The position numbers and the translations under genes are program-made. A DNA stretch of 64,000 nt. Source: JAVBUY01 sp031552735 (GTDB lineage: Bacteria; Bacillota; Clostridia; Christensenellales; Aristaeellaceae). The notes under the pieces are model-generated. The model was not told the origin of the DNA, ran no database searches, and saw nothing but the letters and a program-made list of their open reading frames with translations. This document shows positions 1-7,931 of this stretch, one piece after another (the first letter of the stretch is position 1; every line of letters begins with the position of its first letter). The DNA lies in assembly GCA_031552735.1 (NCBI GenBank), contig JAVBMF010000003.1, forward strand, positions 16,471 to 80,470. Direction: 5' to 3'.

Positions 1-1920
1 TTCCATGCCGCCTTCCACCATACCGAACGCCGCATACTGCGTATCCAGATTGGCCGCATCGGCCACGCACACAAAGAACTGCGAACCGGCGCTGTCGTTC
101 TGCGCACTGCGCGCCATTGACAGCACGCCGCGCGTATGCTTGACCGCGTTGTCCACGCCATTGGCCGAGAACTCGCCCTTGATCGCGTAGCCGGGGCCGC
201 CGGTGCCGCTGCCATCGGGATCGCCGCCCTGAATCATAAAGCCCGGAATGACGCGATGGAAGATCGTGCCGTTGTAGAAATTGCTGTTGGCCAGCGAGAT
301 GAAGTTGCCCACCGAGATCGGCGCAGTCTCCGGATACAGCTCGCCATAGAGCAGCGTGCCGTCGTTCATCACGATGGTGAACACCGGCTTTTTGCCGGTC
401 GCGTCAACGGTCTGCTTGATCACCGCGTCCGCAGACAGCGCGCCGTCTTGCTCGGTAATCTTCACATCGCCCATCAGCACATAGCCGTAAGTCGAGGGCT
501 CGGTGCCCAGCGTCACGAATCCCCACTGCTGGTTGTTGACCGTCACTTCACCCTCAATAGACATTGGCACGCCCTTCTTCAGCTCCGCCAGCGCGGTGCC
601 ATTGGGCTTGTCTCGAAGCTGCGTCTGTTCGGCGCTGACCTGCGCAAAGCGCGTATTGATCGCCAGCGGTTCGGGGGCGGGTTGCTTGATGATCATCGCG
701 TCGGGCATCATTTCGATATTGGCGGCTGTGATCCACTCCGCCTTGGCGGTTTCATAGGCGGTATTCTTCCTTTGCTCCAACTGATGCGTCATGAAGTCGT
801 CCTTGTTCTGCTCGAAAGGCACTTCGCCCTCGGCAACATCGCCGACATACTTGATGATGTGCACGCCAAAGCTGGACTCCACCACCGGGGACAGATCGCC
901 GACGTTCGCAAGCGCCATCGCGGCGGTAGTGAACTGCTCATCATAGGATTGCGAGCCTTCGCACAGCGGATAGCCGTCTTTGATCAGCGGGTCGCCCATG
1001 CCCGGGTCCTGCCCGTACTCTGTCACCGCCGCCTCAAAGTCCTTGCCGCCCTGAATTTCGGCCAGAATCTGGTTGCCCTTTTCCACCATCTGCGGCATTT
1101 CTTCCGGTGTCGCGGCCATCAGCAGGATGTGGCGCACCGTGCGATAACCCGGCGGATGATACACAATCTCCGCACCGTTGAGCAGATCAGAAATATACGC
1201 GTCCTTGTCGGCCAGATACTGCGTCTTGGCCTGTGCGACCATTTCGGTGTAGGCGGTGCGCGCCTCTTCCTCGGTCATCGTCACGTCCTTGGTCGCTTCG
1301 GCCATCAGTCGAAGATTCATCGAGGCAAAGGTCTCATTCTCCAGCAGCGCCTGCTTGGTGTAGCCATACTTCAGCAACTCCGCTTCGGTCAGCGCGACAA
1401 GCTGCTCCTCGGTCGCGTCGGGGCTCTGCGCCTTTATATCCTGCATGCAGGCGTCATAGGCGGCTTGGTACCCCTCATCCACACCCTGCTGGATGGTGGC
1501 CAACTCCTCGGCCGGCGTCTCGGCGATGCCCAGCGCTTCGGCCTTGGCGGTCAGCGCCATGCGCTCGGTGCGCTGCTTGAGCACGCCCTCGATGACATAG
1601 CGCTGGAACTCTTCGTCCGCGGTATCCACCGCCTGACCATAGCTGGACATATACATCGCATAGCCAATTTTGTTGGCTTCGACTTCTTCGATCATGTCCT
1701 TGGCCAAAATATCCTGGCCATTGACGCGCGCCACCACAGCGTTCAGATCGAAGGCGGCAGTTTCGCCTTGCGCAGCGGGGGCAGCCGGTACCTCGACCGC
1801 TGCGGGCGCTGGCGCGGGCGCAATGCCACGGTTGATCTGCATCAGCACAAACACCAGCACAGCCGCCAGAATGACCGCCGCCACCGGCACCAGAATCTTT
1901 TTCCATGTCTGTTTCGTCAC
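1..1920 (-). CDS. Membrane-anchored foldase: parvulin (SurA/PrsA-type) plus cyclophilin fusion, 3' end cut by window edge
   Basis: 640 codons are visible and the frame is still open at base 1. The start is GTG at 1920, 7 bases after GGAGGA. Residues about 8-27 form a hydrophobic signal anchor with no lipobox Cys. A SurA_N-like helical region follows, then a PpiC rotamase domain at about 255-365 (motif VRHILLM, then a GDL..V...FG.HII pattern). A short SH3-like stretch lies at about 420-480, and a cyclophilin domain starts near 505 with FHRVIPGFMIQGGDP and the SQFFV strand. Both PPIase families isomerise X-Pro bonds; the position outside the membrane is inferred from the anchor. Most relatives carry only one PPIase type, so the fusion is unusual. 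A separate promoter lies upstream. Confidence 0.9.
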   Translation of the reverse strand, partial: MTKQTWKKILVPVAAVILAAVLVFVLMQINRGIAPAPAPAAVEVPAAPAAQGETAAFDLNAVVARVNGQDILAKDMIEEVEANKIGYAMYMSSYGQAVDTADEEFQRYVIEGVLKQRTERMALTAKAEALGIAETPAEELATIQQGVDEGYQAAYDACMQDIKAQSPDATEEQLVALTEAELLKYGYTKQALLENETFASMNLRLMAEATKDVTMTEEEARTAYTEMVAQAKTQYLADKDAYISDLLNGAEIVYHPPGYRTVRHILLMAATPEEMPQMVEKGNQILAEIQGGKDFEAAVTEYGQDPGMGDPLIKDGYPLCEGSQSYDEQFTTAAMALANVGDLSPVVESSFGVHIIKYVGDVAEGEVPFEQNKDDFMTHQLEQRKNTAYETAKAEWITAANIEMMPDAMIIKQPAPEPLAINTRFAQVSAEQTQLRDKPNGTALAELKKGVPMSIEGEVTVNNQQWGFVTLGTEPSTYGYVLMGDVKITEQDGALSADAVIKQTVDATGKKPVFTIVMNDGTLLYGELYPETAPISVGNFISLANSNFYNGTIFHRVIPGFMIQGGDPDGSGTGGPGYAIKGEFSANGVDNAVKHTRGVLSMARSAQNDSAGSQFFVCVADAANLDTQYAAFGMVEGGME

Positions 1921-1970
1921 GCAGGATTCCTCCATTTATCTCATTTCAGGATTGTGAGCATATACGCCGA

Positions 1971-1999
1971 ATTATATCAATAGTTGCGGTGAAACGCAA
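1971..1999 (-). promoter_or_regulatory. Promoter of the foldase gene
   Basis: On the minus strand TTGCGT (1994-1999) and TATAAT (1971-1976) are separated by 17 bases, about 50 bases before the GTG start. The -10 is perfect; the -35 matches at the TTG core. Confidence 0.6.
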
Positions 2000-2060
2000 C
2001 GTATGCGCGAAAATGCCTTGTGATTGCCGTATTGTGTTCACAATTGTTTTTTCGTCCTTC

Positions 2061-2873
2061 TCAGGATAGACGCAACAGCCGCAGCATGTGTTGCAAAAAT
2101 AAATGCAGTTGGTTGCCACGAAAGAAAATTTCCAACGCGTGGCCAATGGGAAACAGCACCAGCATCCATACTTCCATCCATAGCTGTCGGCTGGCTTGAC
2201 GCGTGCTGCCCTCGCCGTGCGCGCGAGCCAGCAGCCCCTCCAGTTCGTCCAGCTTGTGCGAGAGCAGCTCGGTGCGTTCATGCAGGCGCAGCTCCACAGC
2301 CAGCGCACGATAGGCTCGCTGCTGGCGAATATCCCAGCGTGTGTCCGGCCTGTCCAGAATGCCCTGCCCGTGCACGCATTCATAGCGAAACGCTACCACC
2401 GCCGCCAGATGCCGCTGGCGCTGGCGATGCTGCGCGCCCCACAGACGGCGGCGCATCAGGCTCTGTTCCGCGCTGTCCATCAGGCGGCTTGCGTCTTTTT
2501 CCAGCGCGTCCAATACCACGCTGCTTGACAGCGCGCGCGCCTGCGCCGCCAATGCGGTGCACGGCACGGTGCGAATCTCGCGTCCCTGCATCATGCGCTC
2601 ATAGTCACTGCTGCGCGCCAGATCGGCGATGTGCAACAGCAGCTCCTGCGTGCGCGCGCGATCCATGCCTGCGGCGACCACACAGCCATTGGCGTACACG
2701 AATGCCTGCCCTTCACCCGGCTCCTGCTCGCGCAGAATCCAGCCCAGCGCTTCGCGGTCCAGCGCCAGCGCCTCGCGGTGCATGCGCGGTGGTTTCAGTC
2801 CCCAGTCCCGCGCCAGCGCGGCAATGGGCAGCGCATCCGCCACGCGGCAGCAGTCCAGCAAAATATCGGTCAT
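2061..2873 (-). CDS. RMD1/DUF155-like membrane protein (second of a tandem pair)
   Basis: 270 residues. ATG at 2873 follows GGGAGGGGAG. The N-terminal half is a globular domain. The middle has the long charged helices (about 130-220, rich in Arg/Glu/Gln) and the C-terminus a hydrophobic segment (about 228-248), in the same order as the upstream neighbour at 2902-3732. This one is much more Arg-rich and divergent, so the family call rests partly on that neighbour. RMD1/Sif2/RMND1 proteins are C-terminally anchored; their bacterial role is not established. It lies 28 bases downstream of its paralogue, so co-transcription is likely. Confidence 0.6.
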   Translation of the reverse strand: MTDILLDCCRVADALPIAALARDWGLKPPRMHREALALDREALGWILREQEPGEGQAFVYANGCVVAAGMDRARTQELLLHIADLARSSDYERMMQGREIRTVPCTALAAQARALSSSVVLDALEKDASRLMDSAEQSLMRRRLWGAQHRQRQRHLAAVVAFRYECVHGQGILDRPDTRWDIRQQRAYRALAVELRLHERTELLSHKLDELEGLLARAHGEGSTRQASRQLWMEVWMLVLFPIGHALEIFFRGNQLHLFLQHMLRLLRLS

Positions 2874-2901
2874 GCGCTCCCCTCCCTTCGCGCGTCAGCG
2901 A

Positions 2902-3732
2902 CTATTTCAGCAAATCCAGCACCATCAGCACCACTTCCAGCAGGATCAGGCCAAGAATCAACCACTCGACAAACAGCGAGCGGCTGTGGTCGTTCATCGA
3001 GGAGATCGAATCGGTGATCTTCTCCACCGCGTCCCCCTTGGCCTTGAGCACCTGGTAGCGGTCGGCCAGCTCAAAAAATTCGCTCATCTCGTTATAGAAC
3101 GCCTCGGCATCGGTGCGCGCCCAAGTGATATCCGGTTTGTCCAGAATCATGATGTAGCTGAGCGTCGAATACTGATAGCGCGCGATCTCGGCCACGATGG
3201 TGGAGCGCTGTTTGTTGCTGATCGACAGCTTGCCGCGCTCCAACTGCTCGACAATCGGCTCCACGCGGTCCAGAATGCTGTCGATGTGCTGTTCGACGCG
3301 CTCCATCGCCACCGACTTGGCCAGCACGGTGGCGGCCAGTTCCGGGAAATACGGCGCGATTTCCGGCACGCAAACCTGCGCGTCGGTGAACTCAATATCC
3401 TCGGCTTCGCCCTGCTCGGCAATCTGGAATTTCTCAAAATATGGCGAGGGGTACTTCCACGCTTTTGCCTCCGGGTATTGGCGCATGGCGGCCACAAACG
3501 CCTGACTTTCCTCGCGCGTCATGTTCATCAGCACCATCGCGCCGAAGGAGAACAGCATCGCACGCCGCGCATCCTCCCCGGCGGCCTCGCCGATCATGTC
3601 GGTCAACCGCGTGCCGGAGATGGAAAGCGGTTCTTCCCAGGTAAACTTCTTTTTGATGTCAAACGCACTGGCCAGCGCGTTCAGGTCAATCTCCTGCGCT
3701 ACGTCATAGGCGCGCAGTTTCACGGTCGCCAT
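2902..3732 (-). CDS. RMD1/DUF155 family membrane protein
   Basis: 276 residues, starting ATG 3732 after AAGGGG. The pattern is that of the DUF155 family: an N-terminal beta-rich domain including LFSFGAMVLMNM, acidic residues near 115-125, an amphipathic helical stretch (KSVAMERVEQHID; LERGKLSISNKQ), and a final membrane helix (about 255-274). In eukaryotes the family anchors mitochondrial or septal functions; the bacterial function is unknown. It is the first gene of a two-gene operon with a divergent copy. A TATAAT box lies 42 bases upstream. Confidence 0.75.
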   Translation of the reverse strand: MATVKLRAYDVAQEIDLNALASAFDIKKKFTWEEPLSISGTRLTDMIGEAAGEDARRAMLFSFGAMVLMNMTREESQAFVAAMRQYPEAKAWKYPSPYFEKFQIAEQGEAEDIEFTDAQVCVPEIAPYFPELAATVLAKSVAMERVEQHIDSILDRVEPIVEQLERGKLSISNKQRSTIVAEIARYQYSTLSYIMILDKPDITWARTDAEAFYNEMSEFFELADRYQVLKAKGDAVEKITDSISSMNDHSRSLFVEWLILGLILLEVVLMVLDLLK

Positions 3733-3773
3733 GCGGATTCCCCTTTCGGCTGTGTCATTGGTTTCTGCGACCT

Positions 3774-3779
3774 ATTATA
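3774..3779 (-). promoter_or_regulatory. -10 box of the DUF155 pair
   Basis: A perfect TATAAT on the minus strand, 42 bases before the start of the first DUF155 gene. No good -35 at 16-18 bases is visible. Confidence 0.4.
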
Positions 3780-3807
3780 CCATATTTTCCCCGCAAGCTG
3801 CCAGGGG

Positions 3808-3836
3808 TTTACAATGCGCGCCGCATCGCCTACAAT
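3808..3836 (+). promoter_or_regulatory. Promoter of the methionine-synthesis bifunctional gene
   Basis: TTTACA (3808-3813), a 17-base spacer and TACAAT (3831-3836). The leader before the TTG start at 3873 is only about 30 bases, leaving no room for a SAM riboswitch or T-box. Confidence 0.6.
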
Positions 3837-3872
3837 GAGCCGTATACTACATGCAAGAGAGAAGGTGCGGCG

Positions 3873-5666
3873 TTGACCTTACAGCACTTGTTGACGCAGG
3901 ATCGCCCCATTGTGCTCGACGGCGCGATGGGCACATACTACGCGCAAAAAACCGGTGATACCGGCGCATGCGAGCTGGCCAATATTTCCGCGCCGGATGT
4001 GGTGCGCGCACTGCATCTGGAATACCTGTCCGCCGGATCACGGCTGCTGCGCGCCAATACCTTTGCCGCCGACACGCGTTCGCTGGGCCTGCCGCGCGAA
4101 CAGGTGCGCGAGCTGATCCTGCGCGCCGTGGACATCGCGCGCGAGGCGGCGCAGGACGCGGCGGTAACGGCGCTGTCGCTGGGACCGATGTCCGGCTTTG
4201 CCGACGAGGAAGCCGACGCGGCGCTCGACGAGCGGCTATGGATGCTGGAGCAGTGCATTGCCGCCGGAATCGACGCCTATTGGTTTGAGACCTATGCCGA
4301 CGCCGAGCCACTGATGGCTTGTGCCCGGTTTTTGCGTCAGCGTATGCCGCTGGCGGGCATCGGCGCGACATTCTCCTGCTCCGCCGATGGCTATACCCGC
4401 GCCGGGCAGCCCATCGCGGGGGTGCTGGACACGCTGAGCCGATCCGGACTGGCCGACGTGGTCGGCTTCAACTGCGGTCTGGGCCCCGCGCACGCCGTAG
4501 CCCTGCTGCGCGCTATGCCGATTGCCTCGCTGGCGGTGCCGCTGGCCGTGCTGCCCAACGCCGGATACCCCACCGAGGTAGAGGGGCGCATGCGCTTCTC
4601 CACCGCGCCGAACTACTTCGCCGATACGCTGGCACGCGCCGCCACGCTGGGCGCAAAGCTGCTGGGCGGCTGCTGTGGCACGACCCCGCAACACATCCGC
4701 GCATTGTCCGGCGCGCTGGAAAAACCGCTGCCTGACGCGCCAGCGGAACCGATCATCCGGCCGCGCAAAAACCCGGTGAAGGCCGCACAGCGCGATACCC
4801 TGGCCGACAAGCTGGCCGCCGGACGGTTCGTAACGCTGGCCGAGCTGGACCCGCCCAAGCATGCCGATCTGTCGAACTTTCTGGACGCGGCGTACCGGTT
4901 GCAAGTCGGCGGCATCGACGCGCTGACCATCCCCGACGCGCCGCTGGCACAGGCGCGCATGAGCTCCGGCCTGTGCGCCGCGCAGGTGCATCAGCGTCTG
5001 GGCATGGACGTCATTCCCCACCTGTGCTGCCGCGACCGCAACATCAACGCGCTGCACGGCGACCTGCTGGGCATGCACGCCGCCGGGCTGCGCGCCGTGC
5101 TGGCGGTCACCGGCGACGCCATTCCGGAGAGCGATCACGGCTTCGCGCGGCCGGTATTTAACCTGCATGGCACCAGTCTGGCCGGGCACATCGCGCGCAT
5201 GAACGGCGACCTGTTCTCCGCCGATCCGCTGTGCATCGGCGTGGCGTTTAATCCCACCGCCGCCAACCCGGAGGCCGAGTTAAAGCGTCTGGCGCAAAAG
5301 AAAGCGCAGGGCGCGGCGTTTTGCATGACGCAGCCGATATTCGACATGGCCGCGCTGCCGGTGCTGGACGCGGCGCGCGCGCTGGGCATCAAGGTGCTGG
5401 CGGGTATCCTGCCGCTGGTCAGCTATCGCAATGTGCAGTTCATGCACAACGAGGTACCTGGCATCCGCATCCCGGAAGCGGTGCTGGCGCGCTTTTCCCC
5501 AGCGCAGGATCGCGCACAGGGCGAGGCCACCGGCATCGCGATCGCCGCCGAGGCCGCCGCGCTGACCCGCGCGCACGCCGACGGCTTCTACCTGATGGTA
5601 CCCTTTTCGCGCGCCGAGATGATTTGCACCCTGCTCACACGGCTGCGCGCGCAAGGGGTGCTGTAG
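3873..5666 (+). CDS. Bifunctional homocysteine S-methyltransferase / 5,10-methylenetetrahydrofolate reductase (YitJ-like)
   Basis: 597 residues. The start is TTG at 3873 behind AGAGAAGG; no nearer ATG fits. Residues 1-285 form a zinc-dependent homocysteine methyltransferase domain: DGAMGTYY at the N-terminus, Cys in GFNCGLGP (about 199) and the Cys pair in GGCCGTTP (about 266). Residues about 310-597 form a MetF-type (beta/alpha)8 flavoprotein domain (AELDPPKHADL, LAVTGD, FCMTQPIFD). The same fusion is known from Bacillus YitJ, where one chain reduces methylene-THF and methylates homocysteine to methionine. It is monocistronic, with a strong terminator just after. Confidence 0.93.
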   Translation: MTLQHLLTQDRPIVLDGAMGTYYAQKTGDTGACELANISAPDVVRALHLEYLSAGSRLLRANTFAADTRSLGLPREQVRELILRAVDIAREAAQDAAVTALSLGPMSGFADEEADAALDERLWMLEQCIAAGIDAYWFETYADAEPLMACARFLRQRMPLAGIGATFSCSADGYTRAGQPIAGVLDTLSRSGLADVVGFNCGLGPAHAVALLRAMPIASLAVPLAVLPNAGYPTEVEGRMRFSTAPNYFADTLARAATLGAKLLGGCCGTTPQHIRALSGALEKPLPDAPAEPIIRPRKNPVKAAQRDTLADKLAAGRFVTLAELDPPKHADLSNFLDAAYRLQVGGIDALTIPDAPLAQARMSSGLCAAQVHQRLGMDVIPHLCCRDRNINALHGDLLGMHAAGLRAVLAVTGDAIPESDHGFARPVFNLHGTSLAGHIARMNGDLFSADPLCIGVAFNPTAANPEAELKRLAQKKAQGAAFCMTQPIFDMAALPVLDAARALGIKVLAGILPLVSYRNVQFMHNEVPGIRIPEAVLARFSPAQDRAQGEATGIAIAAEAAALTRAHADGFYLMVPFSRAEMICTLLTRLRAQGVL

Positions 5667-5680
5667 GTCCATGGCGTAAA

Positions 5681-5727
5681 AAGAGGATTCCTCGCGGCGC
5701 TTTAGCACGCAGCGAGGAATCTTTTTG
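5681..5727. terminator. Bidirectional rho-independent terminator
   Basis: Arms GATTCCTCGC (5686-5695) and GCGAGGAATC (5712-5721), extended by A/T pairs that give a U-run on either strand. It serves the methionine gene on plus and the 5751-6317 gene on minus. Its stem resembles the terminator at 13207-13252. Confidence 0.88.
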
Positions 5728-5750
5728 CTGATTTTTGGGGGAACCGTCGC

Positions 5751-6317
5751 CTATTTTGCCACCGTCACAATGCCCGCCGAGCTATTCGTGCCCGTCACCT
5801 GTACCTTGATGCTGGCGGAACGCGCCAACTGCGGCGCGTCATCGCTGCGCAGTGTCAGGATCGCGCCAAACGCACGCGTTTCCGGGCGCGCGGCGGCAAA
5901 TGCCTTGGGACACACATAGGTCAGCACACCCTGATACAGCCGCGCCTCCGCGTTGCATTCCGCCACCGTGCCGTCGGCCAAATATTCGACCAGCCGCACA
6001 GACAGCCCCGGCAATGTTTGCAGCGCCGCGCTCATGTCCACGATGATGCTCAAGTCCATGTCCGTGGCGATCACCTGTTTGTCACTGCCCACGCTGGTCA
6101 CATTAAAGTTACACGGTGAGGCAATGCCCGGCGTCAGCAGGCGCTGATACTGGTGCATACCGCTCGCGCCGATATAAAACACATGGTCTACCGCGTCGGT
6201 GTCGGGCGCGCTTATCATAACCGGCTGCTGTTCTCCCGCCAGATAGGAGAGTCCGCCGGCCACCAGCGCAGTCAGCAGCACCAGCGCCAGCAGCGTCACA
6301 AAAAAGTAGCTCTTCAT
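5751..6317 (-). CDS. Secreted or membrane-anchored protein of unknown function
   Basis: 188 residues with an N-terminal hydrophobic segment (about 4-26, MKSYFF then Leu/Val-rich) that is a signal peptide or anchor. The rest is a beta-rich extracytoplasmic domain with four Cys-containing or aromatic strands and no recognised motif. Its ATG overlaps the TGA of mannonate dehydratase (ATGA at 6314-6317), so translation is coupled. No family was recognised, and the coupling to a hexuronate gene is the only functional clue. Confidence 0.7.
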   Translation of the reverse strand: MKSYFFVTLLALVLLTALVAGGLSYLAGEQQPVMISAPDTDAVDHVFYIGASGMHQYQRLLTPGIASPCNFNVTSVGSDKQVIATDMDLSIIVDMSAALQTLPGLSVRLVEYLADGTVAECNAEARLYQGVLTYVCPKAFAAARPETRAFGAILTLRSDDAPQLARSASIKVQVTGTNSSAGIVTVAK

Positions 6318-7354
6318 TTTCCGCCTCTATCCAGCGCTTCCCAAACGCCGGTCAGGTATACCGCGCCCAGCGCCCGGTCATACAGGCCATAGCCCGGGCG
6401 GCCGGTTTCGCCCCAGATCATGCGGCCGTGGTCGGGACGCACATAGCCTTCAAACCCGGCGTCATGCAGCGCCTTTAAGATCGCGTACATGTCCAGCGAG
6501 CCGCACTGCGTCGGGTGCGCCGATTCTTCAAAGCAGCGCTCGCCGGTATACTTGATGTTGCGCGCGTGCACAAAGTGAATGCGCTCGGCAAACTCGGCGA
6601 TGATATCGGTCAGCGTGTTGCCCGGATTCGCGCCCAGCGAGCCGGTGCACAGCGTGATGCCGTTGGCCAGCGACGGCTCGATCTCGCGCATGCGGCGATA
6701 GGCCGCCGCACCGGTGATGATGCGCGGCAAGCCAAAGATGCCCCACGGCGGATCGTCCGGATGGATGGCCATCTTGACGCCCGACGCCTCGCACACCGGC
6801 GCGACGCGGCGGATAAACGTCGCAAAATTCTGCCACAGCTTCTCCTCGTCGATCAGCTTGTACTCGGCCAGCAGCGCGCGCAGCCCTTCCTTGGTGTAGC
6901 TGGCGTCCCAGCCGGGCAGGTCCAAATCGCTGGTCGCCGGGTCAAGTGCCTTGACCGTGCTGTCGTCATACGCCAGCGCGTTGGAGCCATCGGCCAGCTC
7001 GCGCTTTAAGTCACTGCGCAGCCAATCGAACACCGGCATAAAGTTGTAGCAGATCACCTTGACCCCAGCGGCGCCCAAGCGGCGCACGTTCTCGCAGAAC
7101 ACGTCGATCAGGTGCCCGGCATCGGGCGCGCCCATCTTGATGTGCTCATGCACCGGCACCGATTCGACCACCTCGAAGGCTAGGTTATGCTGGTGGGCGG
7201 CCTGCTTGATCGCCTCGATGCGGTCCGTCGGCCACACCTCGCCGACCGGCACGTCGTACACCGCCGACACAATGCCGCTCATCATCGGAATTTGCGAGAT
7301 ATACGACAGGCTGACCGGATCGCTGTCGCCATACCATCGAAAGGTCATCTTCAT
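6314..7354 (-). CDS. uxuA: Mannonate dehydratase
   Basis: About 346 residues. It converts D-mannonate to 2-keto-3-deoxygluconate in glucuronate breakdown. Diagnostic segments are TFRWYGD at the start, YNFMPVFDW, AIHPDDPP, CTGSLGAN (metal-ligand Cys), HARN and VRPDHGR (metal-ligand His). The length suits the Gram-positive UxuA group. ATG 7354 lies 10 bases after GAGGAG; an in-frame TTG at 7360 is an alternative. No other uronate gene is in the window, so the pathway partners must be elsewhere. Confidence 0.93.
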   Translation of the reverse strand: MKMTFRWYGDSDPVSLSYISQIPMMSGIVSAVYDVPVGEVWPTDRIEAIKQAAHQHNLAFEVVESVPVHEHIKMGAPDAGHLIDVFCENVRRLGAAGVKVICYNFMPVFDWLRSDLKRELADGSNALAYDDSTVKALDPATSDLDLPGWDASYTKEGLRALLAEYKLIDEEKLWQNFATFIRRVAPVCEASGVKMAIHPDDPPWGIFGLPRIITGAAAYRRMREIEPSLANGITLCTGSLGANPGNTLTDIIAEFAERIHFVHARNIKYTGERCFEESAHPTQCGSLDMYAILKALHDAGFEGYVRPDHGRMIWGETGRPGYGLYDRALGAVYLTGVWEALDRGGK

Positions 7355-7459
7355 GTGCAATAATCTCCTCTATGACATTGTGTTTCCATTATACAGGAAA
7401 TGCCGCCAAAAGAACAGTGTGCGCCGTGCGGCATATGGTAAACCGAGGAGGTGTACCCC

Positions 7460-7930
7460 ATGCCCTATGATCGCAGCGCCGCAGTGGCGTATGCACGCCG
7501 GTGGGCCTACCACCGCAATCCCGCGTATCTGGACTTTGAGCTTTTAGGCGGCGACTGTACGAACTACGCCTCGCAGGTGCTGCTGGCGGGCGGGCTGCAA
7601 ATGGACGATACCCCGGTGTACGGCTGGTATTACATCGACGCCACACGCCGCACCGCGTCCTGGACCAGCGTGCAATATCTGCACCGTTACCTGCTGGGGC
7701 TGGACACCGGCCGTCCGCGCGCCGCCGAGGTGCCGCTGGCGCAGGTGCAGATCGGCGACATCGTGCAGCTGGCGTTTATCGGCGATCACTTCCAGCACAG
7801 CCCGGTCGTGGTCGCGGTGGAAGCGCCCGTGCCGGATCGCATCTTTGTCGCCGCGCACACCACCGACGCGTATCACCGGCCACTTTCTTCCTATTTATAT
7901 GGCGCGCTGCGCCCGCTGCATATTCTGTAG
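7460..7930 (+). CDS. Amidase_6 domain protein (papain-like peptidase/amidase fold)
   Basis: 156 residues. ATG 7460 is 8 bases behind GAGGAGG; a GTG nine bases upstream overlaps the ribosome site and is less likely. The whole protein is one Amidase_6 (PF12671) domain: Tyr/Ala-rich start, DFELLGGDCTNYASQ with the probable nucleophile Cys, QIGDIVQL, and the catalytic-His segment HTTDAYHRPL. The family is linked to peptidoglycan or peptide amide cleavage, but no signal peptide is present, so a cytoplasmic role is possible. The stop lies one base from the stop of the convergent gene. Confidence 0.85.
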   Translation: MPYDRSAAVAYARRWAYHRNPAYLDFELLGGDCTNYASQVLLAGGLQMDDTPVYGWYYIDATRRTASWTSVQYLHRYLLGLDTGRPRAAEVPLAQVQIGDIVQLAFIGDHFQHSPVVVAVEAPVPDRIFVAAHTTDAYHRPLSSYLYGALRPLHIL

Positions 7931-7931
7931 G

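Noticed and set aside
136..1983. Plus-strand open frame of 615 codons
   Set aside because: It is the complement of the parvulin-cyclophilin gene, whose sense translation has clear catalytic motifs; the plus frame is low-complexity His/Arg-rich.
3837..3872. Possible SAM or T-box leader before the methionine gene
   Set aside because: The promoter leaves only about 30 bases of leader, too short for any known methionine riboswitch.
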